A DNA stretch of 64,000 bases. Origin: Psychrobacillus soli (lineage in GTDB: Bacteria > Bacillota > Bacilli > Bacillales_A > Planococcaceae). The translations under genes were made by a program, and so were the position numbers. Positions within the stretch are counted from its first letter, which is position 1; every line of letters begins with the position of its first letter. The stretch spans positions 38,914-102,913 of the forward strand of contig NZ_VDGG01000009.1 of NCBI RefSeq assembly GCF_006861775.1, given 5' to 3'. The notes beneath the pieces were generated by a model. It was not told the DNA's origin. It worked only from the letters and a program-made list of their open reading frames with translations, and searched no databases. Positions 47,001 to 55,703 of this stretch are shown in pieces.

Positions 47001-48542
47001 TCATGAATTTCCAGCTACACGCTTTTCAAGTGCTTGGAATAACTTCTTTTTATCTACGTTCGGTCGAATTGTTTCTAGTCGCTCTAATGCTATTTTTGCA
47101 CCGTAGTCCATCCCTTGGCAACCAGCAAGTAATACAAGATCGCCTTCTTCTACGTCATGTAAGCCTTGTTCAATTGCACTTGGTAGTTCTTCGTATAAAC
47201 GAACGCTAATGCCCGCTTCTTCCATTACTTCTTCAAATACGGCAAGCTCGCTATCTGAAACAACGTCCTTTTGCGTTACATGGGAGCGGCTTAATGTAGC
47301 AATAACTTCATGAATACCTAATCTTGGCGCCCATTTAGCAATTGTTTCGGCATTTTCTCTATTCACCGTTACCCCTCTGTCCCCTCGTATAGCATACACT
47401 AGGGAAATACGATTAAAATCCATTTTTTCTAATGTACCTAACGTAATATCAATGTTTCCGCTATTTGCAAAGTGATCATCGATAATTTTAAAGTCTTCTT
47501 CAAAAATAATTTCAAAACGACGTTCTACGCCAACAAATTCTCGCAAGCTTTTTTGAATCGTTGTAACAGGTACTTCGCATAATAATCCAATAACGATACT
47601 AACCATCGAATTATAAACAGAATGGAAACCTGGTGTAGAAAGTTCAATTTGGAATTGCTGCTTCGGAATAACGATATCTTTCGTAACTATATCTTTAGAA
47701 ATTACTACTGTAAATTTTGCACGACCTGTTGATAAGTCTAGGTTTTTACAAGTAACATCTGCGGACTGCTCTTCTACGCCGTAAGTAATGACTTTTGCTT
47801 TTGTTTGTTCTACAAGTGAAGCCGAATACGAATCATCTAAATTTAAGATTGCTACTTTATCTTCTCCAGCATTACGAATAAGACTAGACTTATGTTCAAA
47901 ATAGTTTTCAAACGACGAATGTAGGTCAATATGTTCTCGGCTAATATTATTCAACGTAACAATGTCAAAATCCACGCAGCCTACTCGGTTCAATTCAAGC
48001 GCAGACGAAGAGACTTCCATCGTTGCATGTGTCACATCTTCATCCACCATTTGTGCATAAAAACGTTGTAAATCCAGTGATTCTGGCGTCGTCAGTTCAG
48101 ATGGTTCTGCATAATCACCAATTTTCACGACAACCGTGCCCATTAATCCAGTTTTCAACCCATGATTTTCTAATATAGCATTCGTCATAAACGATGTAGA
48201 TGTTTTCCCATTCGTCGCAGTAATGCCAATCGTTTTTAATTTTCGGGTTGGGTGATCATAGAAAGCATCTGCAAGTGTGGCAAGTGCAATACGTCCGTTT
48301 TCTACTTTGTACTGAGGAACTTCTAAATCTTCTATAAAGTCCTCTACAACAAGTGCTACTGCTCCGTTTTCGACTGCTTGTCCAGCGAACTGATGTCCAT
48401 CTACTTTAAATCCTTTTACACAAACGAAGACTTGTCCTTGTTCCATTTTTCGTGAGTTATAAGCAAGCCCAGTTATATCTATTTGTTTTGCATTTTTAAC
48501 TTCTATTACGTTGACATATTCCATTAATTTAGTTATTTCCAT
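47001..48542 (-). CDS. MurE-like Mur ligase family protein, divergent
   Basis: ATP-dependent amino acid/peptide ligase fold related to MurE. It has 513 residues. The Mur P-loop GITATNGKTSTSFM lies near 107, the UDP-sugar motif LTTPESLDL near 148, and NISREHIDLHSSFENYF near 194. The usual DYAHTP region reads IIDDHFANSGNI and the DNPR specificity motif of DAP-adding MurE is not found, so the substrate is unclear. The ATG after AAAGGTGG is preferred to a GTG four codons upstream. No other mur or dcw gene is nearby. Confidence 0.8.
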   Translation of the reverse strand: MEITKLMEYVNVIEVKNAKQIDITGLAYNSRKMEQGQVFVCVKGFKVDGHQFAGQAVENGAVALVVEDFIEDLEVPQYKVENGRIALATLADAFYDHPTRKLKTIGITATNGKTSTSFMTNAILENHGLKTGLMGTVVVKIGDYAEPSELTTPESLDLQRFYAQMVDEDVTHATMEVSSSALELNRVGCVDFDIVTLNNISREHIDLHSSFENYFEHKSSLIRNAGEDKVAILNLDDSYSASLVEQTKAKVITYGVEEQSADVTCKNLDLSTGRAKFTVVISKDIVTKDIVIPKQQFQIELSTPGFHSVYNSMVSIVIGLLCEVPVTTIQKSLREFVGVERRFEIIFEEDFKIIDDHFANSGNIDITLGTLEKMDFNRISLVYAIRGDRGVTVNRENAETIAKWAPRLGIHEVIATLSRSHVTQKDVVSDSELAVFEEVMEEAGISVRLYEELPSAIEQGLHDVEEGDLVLLAGCQGMDYGAKIALERLETIRPNVDKKKLFQALEKRVAGNS

Positions 48543-48605
48543 TAATGTGGCCACCTTTTTGTGAAATCATTGTATATTACAGTTTACCCGAAATTACAAA
48601 AGAAG

Positions 48606-48636
48606 AAAACCGAGAAGGAAGTCCCTTCTCGGTTTT
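48606..48636 (-). terminator. Terminator after DUF6509 gene
   Basis: A perfect 13-bp stem AAAACCGAGAAGG / CCTTCTCGGTTTT overlapping the stop codon, with a short loop. It separates the gene from the Mur ligase downstream. Confidence 0.8.
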
Positions 48637-48937
48637 AAATTGCTTCTTTATAATGTTCTTTACAAAAAGCAAGAACTTCTGCTTCTTCTTCCTCTTCCAA
48701 AGCGAAGTCTAGCACGTTCCCATTACTTCGATTTAAGAAATGGTATTGTACGATACGTTCTTCTGTTTCTACTACCGCTAAAATGACGCGTAAATCTAAA
48801 GAATTATCTTCATCAAATAGTTCGTCATCTTCCGGCACTTCTATTCCCAATAAAAACTCATAGCGATCGCCCGCAATGATACCTGTAGGATCTTTAATTT
48901 TTTCAACCTCATAGGATGTTATTTTCACAAAGTCCAC
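48635..48937 (-). CDS. DUF6509 family protein
   Basis: Small acidic protein of 100 residues, resembling the uncharacterised DUF6509 family. Recognisable segments are EKIKDPTGIIAGDRYEFLLG in the first third and LDFALEEEEEAEVLAFCKEH at the end. It has no membrane segment or metal motif. It is preceded by GGAGGTGG and followed by a strong terminator. Function unknown. Confidence 0.75.
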   Translation of the reverse strand: MDFVKITSYEVEKIKDPTGIIAGDRYEFLLGIEVPEDDELFDEDNSLDLRVILAVVETEERIVQYHFLNRSNGNVLDFALEEEEEAEVLAFCKEHYKEAI

Positions 48938-49073
48938 CTCCGTCTATACAGTTTATCATGTTTTGAAAAGAAAATAATACAGATTATATCTCCATACTTT
49001 CTATCGTACTTAGTATTACGACGTTCTTTTTAGACATCCTACTTTTCAGAAAACAAAACAAGGACCGAAAAAA

Positions 49074-50090
49074 TCAACTAAATTTTTTCTCAATTTCATT
49101 CATTATTTTATATGCACCACTAGAAATATTTGCACATACTGCAAGTTGAGCGTCCATTTCTGGATAATAGGCCGAATGAAAGCTTACCCCTGGATCATAA
49201 CCCATCAGATGGTACTTATAAATAGTATCCCCTTTTTTCTTTATCCAGACGCCGTACCCATAAAAATCATCCGCTTCTTCCTGTACATGGGGTGTCAATA
49301 ACTCTTTCGTCAATGATTTACTCAATAAAACATGATTCACAAGAGCATCCCAAAATTTTAGCATATCTTCCACTGTGACAAAAGCTCCTCCATCTGAACC
49401 ACCTTGAATAGGGAGAGAGTACATATTGGTTTTCCAAGTACCACCTTCCTGCTCTATATAGCCAATTGCTGTTCTTTCAGGGAGAGAGTCTAATGCGAAA
49501 TAACCCGAGTCTGTCATCTCTGCTTTTTCAAATATATGTTTTTGTACATAATCCTTAAATTCGAGACCACTTACTTTCTCAATGATTAAACCAAGCACGA
49601 TAAAACCAGCATTATTGTAATGGAACTTCTCACCAGGGCTAAATTTCATTTCGGCCTGGTGAAATAATGGTAAAAAGTCTTGAAGTCGTCTCATATGGTA
49701 CATTGGCTTTTGTATCCATAGTTCCTCAAAATCATCCATTATCTCTTCATCGAAATAATCAGGAATGCCTGAAGTATGAGTTAAGAGATGATGGACCGTA
49801 ATATTTTCATCAAATTTAGGGAAAGGGGTATCTAAGCATTCCTTTAACTTGGCATCGAAAGAAAGCTTACCTTCCTCAACAAGTTGGCAAATAGCAACTG
49901 CCGTAAATATTTTGCATCCGGAAGCTATACCAAAACGGGTTCTTGTTTCATTTTCTATTTTATCTGCTCGGTTGGCATAACCATAACTGCCATTAGCAAT
50001 TACTTGCCCTCTTTGATTTACAAGGATAGATCCTGAAAAACCAATTTCTGTTTGAATATATTCAATATGCTCCCTTAACCCATTTCTCAT
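49074..50090 (-). CDS. Class C beta-lactamase-like serine hydrolase
   Basis: Member of the beta-lactamase/transpeptidase-like superfamily. It has 338 residues from MRNGLREHIEYIQTE. The SxxK motif is SGCK at residues 57-60 and the second motif is YNN in GEKFHYNNAGFIVLG near 160. HHLLTHTSGIPDYF is typical of the esterase/D-aminopeptidase branch. No signal peptide is seen, so it is probably cytoplasmic and not a resistance beta-lactamase. The start follows GCGGGTGAT. Substrate unknown. Confidence 0.85.
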   Translation of the reverse strand: MRNGLREHIEYIQTEIGFSGSILVNQRGQVIANGSYGYANRADKIENETRTRFGIASGCKIFTAVAICQLVEEGKLSFDAKLKECLDTPFPKFDENITVHHLLTHTSGIPDYFDEEIMDDFEELWIQKPMYHMRRLQDFLPLFHQAEMKFSPGEKFHYNNAGFIVLGLIIEKVSGLEFKDYVQKHIFEKAEMTDSGYFALDSLPERTAIGYIEQEGGTWKTNMYSLPIQGGSDGGAFVTVEDMLKFWDALVNHVLLSKSLTKELLTPHVQEEADDFYGYGVWIKKKGDTIYKYHLMGYDPGVSFHSAYYPEMDAQLAVCANISSGAYKIMNEIEKKFS

Positions 50091-50239
50091 TCGTATCACC
50101 CGCTTTATCATTTTGCAAAGTCTATTGTTTCTTCCATTGTACACTATTATTCATAGTCTTCGCATAGTCATGACTAGAATATAAGTCAGTAGTATTCTAC
50201 AATATACTTACTAGAACGAACGGTGAAGGAGAATAAAGA

Positions 50240-51064
50240 ATGAGTGATTTGAACAAGGAGTTATATAACTTTCTCATGGAAAACAAATCCAATATAACCG
50301 ATGAGTGGCTAGCAGCTAAACTTTTGGACAATCCATCCTATGCTACACCCGACACGGAAGGATTCCTGAGAAATGAAAACAGTTCGCTATTAGAGGCGAT
50401 TTCCTCCGTCTACATCCAAGATAAAAAAGACTACCGATTATATATCGAAAATCGGGCATTCCAAGTGGCAGAGATGCGAGTGGAAGAGTCTTTTCCTCTT
50501 TACGAAAGTATTCATGGCTTCAACAAAGTCCGGAAAATATTTTGGAATTTTGTCGAAAAATTTATCGAACAGACAGATGAAAAAGTTACAGGTATTGAAG
50601 TGGCTATTTGGTCCGATCTGATGAATACAGCGATTGATTATATCCTTGAGATTTTTGCTAAACACCATCACGAATACTCACAAAAAATTCTAATTGCTAA
50701 ACAAGCATTAATTACAGAACTTAGTAGCCCTGTCATTCCTATTAAAGAAGGTATCGGTGTGCTACCTCTTGTTGGAAGTATTGATCCAGAGCGAGCAAAA
50801 GTAATTTTTGAATCTACTTTAGCGCAATGCTCAACCAAAAATCTTACTACTATTTTTATTGATTTCTCCGCAGTTAATGTATTAGATTCAATGGTTGTAA
50901 ATCATTTATATCAACTACTAGTAGCGCTTAATCTTATCGGTGTGGAAGCGATTTATTCAGGTATTCGCCCCGAACTAGCGCAATCGGTTATTTCCCTCGA
51001 TATCGATTTTACGAGCATTAAAACGTATTCGAGCTTAATGCAAGCATTGAAGGAGAACTCTTAA
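50240..51064 (+). CDS. RsbR-like STAS domain protein
   Basis: Probable stressosome-type protein of 274 residues. The N-terminal 150 residues form a helical RsbR-type input domain. The C-terminal STAS domain has VLPLVGSIDPERAKVIF near 173, and IDFSAVNVLDSMVVNHL near 210 in the place where RsbT phosphorylates threonines. Here the first acceptor position reads Ser. GAAGGAGAATA precedes the ATG. No rsbS, rsbT or sigB is adjacent, so it would act with partners encoded elsewhere. Confidence 0.82.
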   Translation: MSDLNKELYNFLMENKSNITDEWLAAKLLDNPSYATPDTEGFLRNENSSLLEAISSVYIQDKKDYRLYIENRAFQVAEMRVEESFPLYESIHGFNKVRKIFWNFVEKFIEQTDEKVTGIEVAIWSDLMNTAIDYILEIFAKHHHEYSQKILIAKQALITELSSPVIPIKEGIGVLPLVGSIDPERAKVIFESTLAQCSTKNLTTIFIDFSAVNVLDSMVVNHLYQLLVALNLIGVEAIYSGIRPELAQSVISLDIDFTSIKTYSSLMQALKENS

Positions 51065-51068
51065 TAAG

Positions 51069-51114
51069 AAAAAGTGACTATGTAACCTCTCTAAAAGGTT
51101 GCTTAGTCACTTTT
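51069..51114. terminator. Bidirectional terminator, RsbR-like / VOC
   Basis: AAAAGTGACTA pairs with TAGTCACTTTT, with an inner AACCT / AGGTT stem, between convergent genes. Confidence 0.8.
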
Positions 51115-51116
51115 CA

Positions 51117-51770
51117 TTATGTTGTTACTATTTTTCCATCTTCCGACACTATAATCGTTTGCCCATCATTAAGTTCTATTTCAATAGGTGATGTTACACT
51201 CATTCTTTTTGAAAAGTACCATCTCCTGTTAGGTGGGACTAATAAAATAAATGTATCCTTACTTCCTAGAAAGTTAAGCTCATCCCGCTCTATATCCACA
51301 TGACCTGAAACATGCACGCCAATATTTTGTATTTGCTCTCCTACTTCTTGGACAAAAGGAGTCGTTATACTAACTTCACTTAAATTTAATAGTGAGTCTA
51401 TACTGAAACCACTCCACTTATCTACATTCCTCCTTGCAATTAGTTCAATAACATTACCCGCTGGATCTTCAAAGTAAAATGCATCTGCATTAAAACGAGA
51501 ATAATAAGTTTCATCTACTGCGTCTTCCCTATTTAGCGTAACTCTTTCTTTTGCCCAATGTTTTGCAAGTGTAAATTGATTTCCAGGAATATTAATAGCG
51601 AAATGATATAAAGCCTTTTTAGTCGATTGCTGAAAAGTTAATGTGGACATACCGATAGATAATTTGAAATACTCATTGCCGGACTCGACAATAGTAAGCC
51701 CTAATACATTTCCGTAGAAGCCCTTCAGTTGCTTTAGTTTATCTGTATATAGCTTTACTGCTTGAAACAT
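51117..51770 (-). CDS. VOC superfamily (glyoxalase-like) protein
   Basis: Two-module vicinal-oxygen-chelate fold of 217 residues. The first module has LKGFYGNVLGLTIVES near 15-30 and ADAFYFEDPAGNVIELIAR near 95. The latter carries a Glu in the usual metal-ligand position. The second module is degenerate. It could be a dioxygenase, a glyoxalase or an antibiotic-binding protein; not resolved. GGGGTGAG precedes the ATG. It lies about 10 bases downstream of the ASCH gene and is likely co-transcribed. Confidence 0.78.
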   Translation of the reverse strand: MFQAVKLYTDKLKQLKGFYGNVLGLTIVESGNEYFKLSIGMSTLTFQQSTKKALYHFAINIPGNQFTLAKHWAKERVTLNREDAVDETYYSRFNADAFYFEDPAGNVIELIARRNVDKWSGFSIDSLLNLSEVSITTPFVQEVGEQIQNIGVHVSGHVDIERDELNFLGSKDTFILLVPPNRRWYFSKRMSVTSPIEIELNDGQTIIVSEDGKIVTT

Positions 51771-51782
51771 TTTCTCACCCCA

Positions 51783-52226
51783 TTATTTGACGTCTATCAA
51801 TTCAAAACGCTCACAAACTAAAAGCATATCCTCAGAAAACTCTAATCCTACTTCATTTAATGCACTTGTAAAAAATTCAATATGCACATCTTTCCAATAC
51901 TTGTAGGAACGATCTCCCTCTCCTTCTGCATACGCAAATTCTTCCGGTACTTCATTCATAGGCATGATGTTCACTTCAGAAGTTCGAATGATGCAAACAG
52001 GTTCATCTTTACTATTTAATACAATACTGTAGTCATCAACCTTTGGCAGTGGTTCTTTTTCTATCTCATAAAATAGATGCCCCGAGCATGTTGCAGATTT
52101 CACTCCATCTACTACAAGCTGCGCTAATTCATCTGGACTTGCTCCGAATTGCCATGCACTAACTGATTTGGGTTCGTCTTTTCCAGCCCAAAATGTCTTC
52201 CAATACTCTTGCGCTCTTTCATTCAT
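51783..52226 (-). CDS. ASCH domain protein
   Basis: Small beta-barrel ASCH (PUA-like) protein of 147 residues, expected to bind RNA or nucleotides. Typical segments are FGASPDELAQLVVDGVKSAT near 27-46, VDDYSIVLNSKDEPVCIIRT near 63-82, and FAYAEGEGDRSYKYWKDVH near 97-115. GAGGAAAGC precedes the ATG. It is first of a two-gene unit with the VOC protein. Confidence 0.85.
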   Translation of the reverse strand: MNERAQEYWKTFWAGKDEPKSVSAWQFGASPDELAQLVVDGVKSATCSGHLFYEIEKEPLPKVDDYSIVLNSKDEPVCIIRTSEVNIMPMNEVPEEFAYAEGEGDRSYKYWKDVHIEFFTSALNEVGLEFSEDMLLVCERFELIDVK

Positions 52227-52329
52227 GATGCTTTCCTCGATTCTTCCTTGCTTTACTATTAGTATATTAAAACAATTGTCTAAATACTATTGCAAATTCC
52301 TTGAGTTCATCTTATGATAATAATATCAA

Positions 52330-52357
52330 CATATTCAAATATTTAAATATGTATAAT
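52330..52357 (+). promoter_or_regulatory. ArsR-type operator overlapping -10
   Basis: CATATTCAAATATTTAAATATG is a near-perfect palindrome split over 52330-52351 (arms CATATT and AATATG around AAATATTT). It directly abuts TATAAT at 52352-52357. The position and A/T-rich symmetry are typical for ArsR/SmtB operators, so the downstream regulator probably represses itself. The -35 is weak. Confidence 0.65.
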
Positions 52358-52371
52358 TTAGGAGCGTTTTT

Positions 52372-52698
52372 ATGTGGAGTGATTTACAACAATTTAAAGC
52401 TGATTTCTTCAAAGCACTTTCTCATCCATTGCGAATTCGAATTTTAGAAATTCTTTCGACTGGAGAAAAAAGTGTCAATGAAATACAAGAAATTATAGGA
52501 AGCTCGGGCTCTACCGTTTCTCAACAATTAAGCGTACTTCGAGCAAAAAACATCGTCCTTGGTATCAAAGACGGAAAACGGGTTGTCTATTCATTGCGCG
52601 ACCCAGCAATTGTAGATTTGCTAAACGTAGCAAAAGAACTTTTTAACAATCATTTAATCGATACTTTATCGATGTATGAAGAATTAGAAGAGCAGTAA
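52372..52698 (+). CDS. ArsR/SmtB-family regulator
   Basis: Winged-helix repressor of 108 residues. The helix-turn-helix is SVNEIQEIIGSSGSTVSQQL near 35-54, followed by LSVLRAKNIVLGIKDGKR. It contains no cysteine, so a classic thiol metal sensor is excluded; a C-terminal alpha-5 type site with His and Glu (NNHLIDTLSMYEELEE) is possible. It is co-directional with the SulP gene, whose start lies 27 bases downstream. Confidence 0.88.
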   Translation: MWSDLQQFKADFFKALSHPLRIRILEILSTGEKSVNEIQEIIGSSGSTVSQQLSVLRAKNIVLGIKDGKRVVYSLRDPAIVDLLNVAKELFNNHLIDTLSMYEELEEQ

Positions 52699-52725
52699 AA
52701 ATAGGGAGAAAAAGAAGGGGTATAT

Positions 52726-54405
52726 GTGAAAGGGCCATTTCAGTTAAATAAAGGAAATTATTCCTTACATCATCTTCAGAAAGATTTACTTTCTGGATTG
52801 ATCGTTGGTGTCATTGCTATTCCACTAGCAATGGCTTTTGCTATTGCGTCTGGAGTTAAACCGGAATATGGAATTTACACAACAATTATTGCAGGGATCA
52901 TTATTGCGATATTCGGTGGCTCTAAGTTTCAAATTGGCGGTCCGACGGGTGCCTTCGTACCTATTCTGCTTGGTATTGTTATAGCATATGGTTACGAAGA
53001 CCTTCTTCTTGCTGGATTGTTAGCAGGAATAATTTTAGTCATCATGGGGATATTCAAAATTGGCTCGCTTATCAAGTTTATCCCACGACCCGTTACGATT
53101 GGCTTTACTGCAGGTATCGCTATTATTATTTTTACTGGACAGATCGCAAACTTTTTTGGTCTGGAAGGCATTGAAAAACATGAAAGCTTTATTGCAAATA
53201 TGCAGGAAATTGTCATTCATTTTCCTGCATTCAATGCTTATAGTATTGCCATCAGCGCTATTTGTTTCTTTTTCATACTTGTTACACCAAAAATCTTTCC
53301 TAAAGTTCCTAGCCCCATTATTGGTCTTTTCATATCTACATTAATTGGTTACTTCTTTTTTACGGACCAAATAGCGACAATTGGTTCTGCATATGGAGGT
53401 ATTCCTAATTCACTTCCAGCATTTCATCTTCCCGAGCTAAGTTGGGAGAGGATACAACGATTAATCGTTCCTGCCTTTGCAATTGCTGTGCTTGGAGGGA
53501 TAGAATCACTCCTATCTGCAGTTGTTGCCGATACAATATCTGGTACAAAACATAATAGTAATAAAGAATTAATCGGGCAAGGAATTGCTAATATCGTCAC
53601 TCCCCTTTTCGGTGGTATCCCTGCTACTGGAGCGATTGCTAGAACTGCTACCAATATTAAATCCGGTGCTGTTTCTAGAATGTCGGGAGTTATTCATGGA
53701 TTAATCGTTTTAATGACTTTATTACTTTTTGCTCCATTCGCATCCAAAATTCCGCTTGCAAGCATTGCACCAGTGCTTATGATGGTAGCATGGAATATGA
53801 GTGAACGGAGAGCATTTAGTCGAGTTTTGACACTTAAAAATGGCGAGTCTCTTGTTTTATTGACAACTTTTTTCTTTACCGTTTTCACTAGTATTACAAC
53901 TGCTGTATTAGTTGGATTACTATTATCTGTTGTGCTTTTTATTCGAAAAATGACCACTATCCAAATCGTTACGAAAGTATTACCTGACCATAGTGGCCCA
54001 CAAATCGATATATTCACGATTAATGGTCCTTTGTTTTTTGGAACGGCCGCGCTATTTGAACAACGAGTAATCGAAACGATGCATTCAGAGGCAATCGTAC
54101 TTATACTTCATATGAAAAGCGTTCCTTTCATCGATATTACTGCAGAAGATAATTTACTGAATGTAATAAAATACGTGCAAAAAAATAATGGGATTCTATT
54201 CGTTGCTGAAGCGCCCCAAAAGATTATAAATGGATTAAAACGGGGAAGTACCTATGACCTGATTGGTTCGGATCATTTCTTCACGAGTAAAGACGATGCA
54301 ATCCAATATGCTTTACAAACGATTAACCATCCAGATTGTATTGGATGTCAGCATTCTGCCACTAAAGAATGCGAGAAATCATCTAGCCCAGAGGAGATCG
54401 CTTAA
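52726..54405 (+). CDS. SulP-family anion transporter with STAS domain
   Basis: Predicted sulfate, bicarbonate or related anion transporter of 559 residues. About twelve membrane segments include the family signature region GLIVGVIAIPLAMAFAIASG near residue 23 onward. A cytoplasmic STAS domain covers about 435-540 (LILHMKSVPFIDITAEDNLL). The tail adds a Cys/His cluster, CIGCQHSATKEC, not required by the family. The start is GTG after GAAGGGG. It is coupled to the ArsR gene and followed by a terminator. Confidence 0.9.
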   Translation: MKGPFQLNKGNYSLHHLQKDLLSGLIVGVIAIPLAMAFAIASGVKPEYGIYTTIIAGIIIAIFGGSKFQIGGPTGAFVPILLGIVIAYGYEDLLLAGLLAGIILVIMGIFKIGSLIKFIPRPVTIGFTAGIAIIIFTGQIANFFGLEGIEKHESFIANMQEIVIHFPAFNAYSIAISAICFFFILVTPKIFPKVPSPIIGLFISTLIGYFFFTDQIATIGSAYGGIPNSLPAFHLPELSWERIQRLIVPAFAIAVLGGIESLLSAVVADTISGTKHNSNKELIGQGIANIVTPLFGGIPATGAIARTATNIKSGAVSRMSGVIHGLIVLMTLLLFAPFASKIPLASIAPVLMMVAWNMSERRAFSRVLTLKNGESLVLLTTFFFTVFTSITTAVLVGLLLSVVLFIRKMTTIQIVTKVLPDHSGPQIDIFTINGPLFFGTAALFEQRVIETMHSEAIVLILHMKSVPFIDITAEDNLLNVIKYVQKNNGILFVAEAPQKIINGLKRGSTYDLIGSDHFFTSKDDAIQYALQTINHPDCIGCQHSATKECEKSSSPEEIA

Positions 54406-54420
54406 TAATGCGGTCTTTTC
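54395..54420 (+). terminator. Terminator after sulP
   Basis: A 7-bp stem AGATCGC / GCGGTCT with one U-G pair, followed by TTTCTTT; it spans the sulP stop codon. Confidence 0.65.
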
Positions 54421-54457
54421 TTTATCATGCTATATTTTTGTAAAGGAGTGATTGCAA

Positions 54458-55630
54458 ATGACTAAAAAGCTTTATTATGAAAACCCCTACATACAAACGT
54501 TTTCCGCAAATATTTTAAAACAAGAACAAGACTTTGTCGTTCTTTCAGAAACTGCATTCTACCCTACTGGCGGTGGGCAACCACATGATACCGGTACATT
54601 AAACGGCATTCCTGTTGCGAATGTGGAAACAATTGACGGAGAAATAAGACATTTCCTCGCAGAGTCACTACCCATAAATACAAAAGTAGTGGAAGGCTCG
54701 ATTGACTGGGATAGACGGTTTGACCATATGCAGCAACACGCCGGACAACATATTTTATCTGCTGCTTTTGAAAGCTTATTTGAATTCCAAACGATTAGTT
54801 TTCACTTAGGAAAGGAAAGCGCCACCATCGATTTAGACACGACTACTATTTCCGAGGAGCAATTAAAAGAAGCAGAAGCACTTGCCAATCAAATCATATT
54901 GGAAAATCGACCAATCGACACGAAATGGGTCACATTAGAAGAGCTTGCCCAGTACAACTTACGAAAAGCAACAACTCTAAAAGAAAATATTCGACTCGTT
55001 ATCATCCCCGATTTTGACTACAACGCATGTGGCGGCACACATCCGAAAGCAACGGGACAAGTTGGACTCATCAAAATACTACAGACAGAAAAACAAAAAA
55101 GACATACCCGACTAGAATTTGTATGTGGAGAAAGAGTCATTACCCATTTACATCGCAAACAACAAGTCCTTTTACATTTAATCAGCACACTAAACGCGCC
55201 TGAAGAAAAGCTAATAGATGCAGCAAAGACATTGTTAGACAATGGAAAATCAGTTGAAAAACAAATAACCGATTTAAAAGACAAGCTAATACACTATGAG
55301 GCGAAAGAATTATTATCGAAAACAGAAACAGCTGTCATTACCGTCACCTTTCAAAACCGTTCGATCCAGGAGTTGCAACAATTAGCAAAAGCGGTAGTAG
55401 CAGAATCGTCTGAAACAATTTGTTTACTCGTTTCTGAAAATGAAAACAAGCTTCAAATAGTAGCTGCAAAAGGGGAAACTGTGGAACGAAGCATGAAAGA
55501 ATTAATCGCAAATGTCCTTCCTTACATAAATGGAAAAGGAGGAGGCAATGAAAAAATGGCTCAAGGCGGAGGGGAAAATACGATATCTAGTGAGCTATTA
55601 ATAAAAAAAGCACTTTTTTATATTCAATAA
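54458..55630 (+). CDS. AlaX-type alanyl-tRNA editing protein with DHHA1
   Basis: Trans-editing enzyme family that hydrolyses mis-charged Ser-tRNA-Ala. It has 390 residues. The N-terminal beta-barrel part has YPTGGGQPHDTG near 35-46. The editing zinc site is HMQQHAGQH (His90, His94) together with CGGTH near 190. The C-terminal 150 residues include a coiled region and a DHHA1-like Gly-rich stretch (NGKGGGNEKMAQGGGE). The ATG after AAAGGAGTGATT is preferred to a TTG two codons earlier. Confidence 0.9.
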   Translation: MTKKLYYENPYIQTFSANILKQEQDFVVLSETAFYPTGGGQPHDTGTLNGIPVANVETIDGEIRHFLAESLPINTKVVEGSIDWDRRFDHMQQHAGQHILSAAFESLFEFQTISFHLGKESATIDLDTTTISEEQLKEAEALANQIILENRPIDTKWVTLEELAQYNLRKATTLKENIRLVIIPDFDYNACGGTHPKATGQVGLIKILQTEKQKRHTRLEFVCGERVITHLHRKQQVLLHLISTLNAPEEKLIDAAKTLLDNGKSVEKQITDLKDKLIHYEAKELLSKTETAVITVTFQNRSIQELQQLAKAVVAESSETICLLVSENENKLQIVAAKGETVERSMKELIANVLPYINGKGGGNEKMAQGGGENTISSELLIKKALFYIQ

Positions 55631-55649
55631 GGTTAATCACCGTTCCATA

Positions 55650-55700
55650 AAAATCCTACCTCCATATACTAATTTGACAATGTAAGGAAGGAGGATTTTT
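55650..55700 (+). promoter_or_regulatory. Terminator-like stem that buries the next gene's RBS
   Basis: AAAATCCT-A-CCT-CC (55650-55663) pairs with GG-A-AGG-AGGATTTT (55686-55699): 13 pairs with two single-base bulges, followed by TTTTTACTTTG counting the end of the stem. It may terminate the AlaX transcript. The same 3' arm contains the AAGGAGG ribosome binding site of the coat-like gene. Confidence 0.6.
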
Positions 55701-55703
55701 ACT

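Noticed and set aside
49074..50090. Secreted beta-lactamase conferring resistance
   Set aside because: There is no signal peptide or lipobox, and the motif set fits cytosolic esterase/D-aminopeptidase-like hydrolases better.
53424..54017. Minus-strand frames inside the SulP gene
   Set aside because: Antisense to a conserved membrane protein; hydrophobic composition is a mirror effect.
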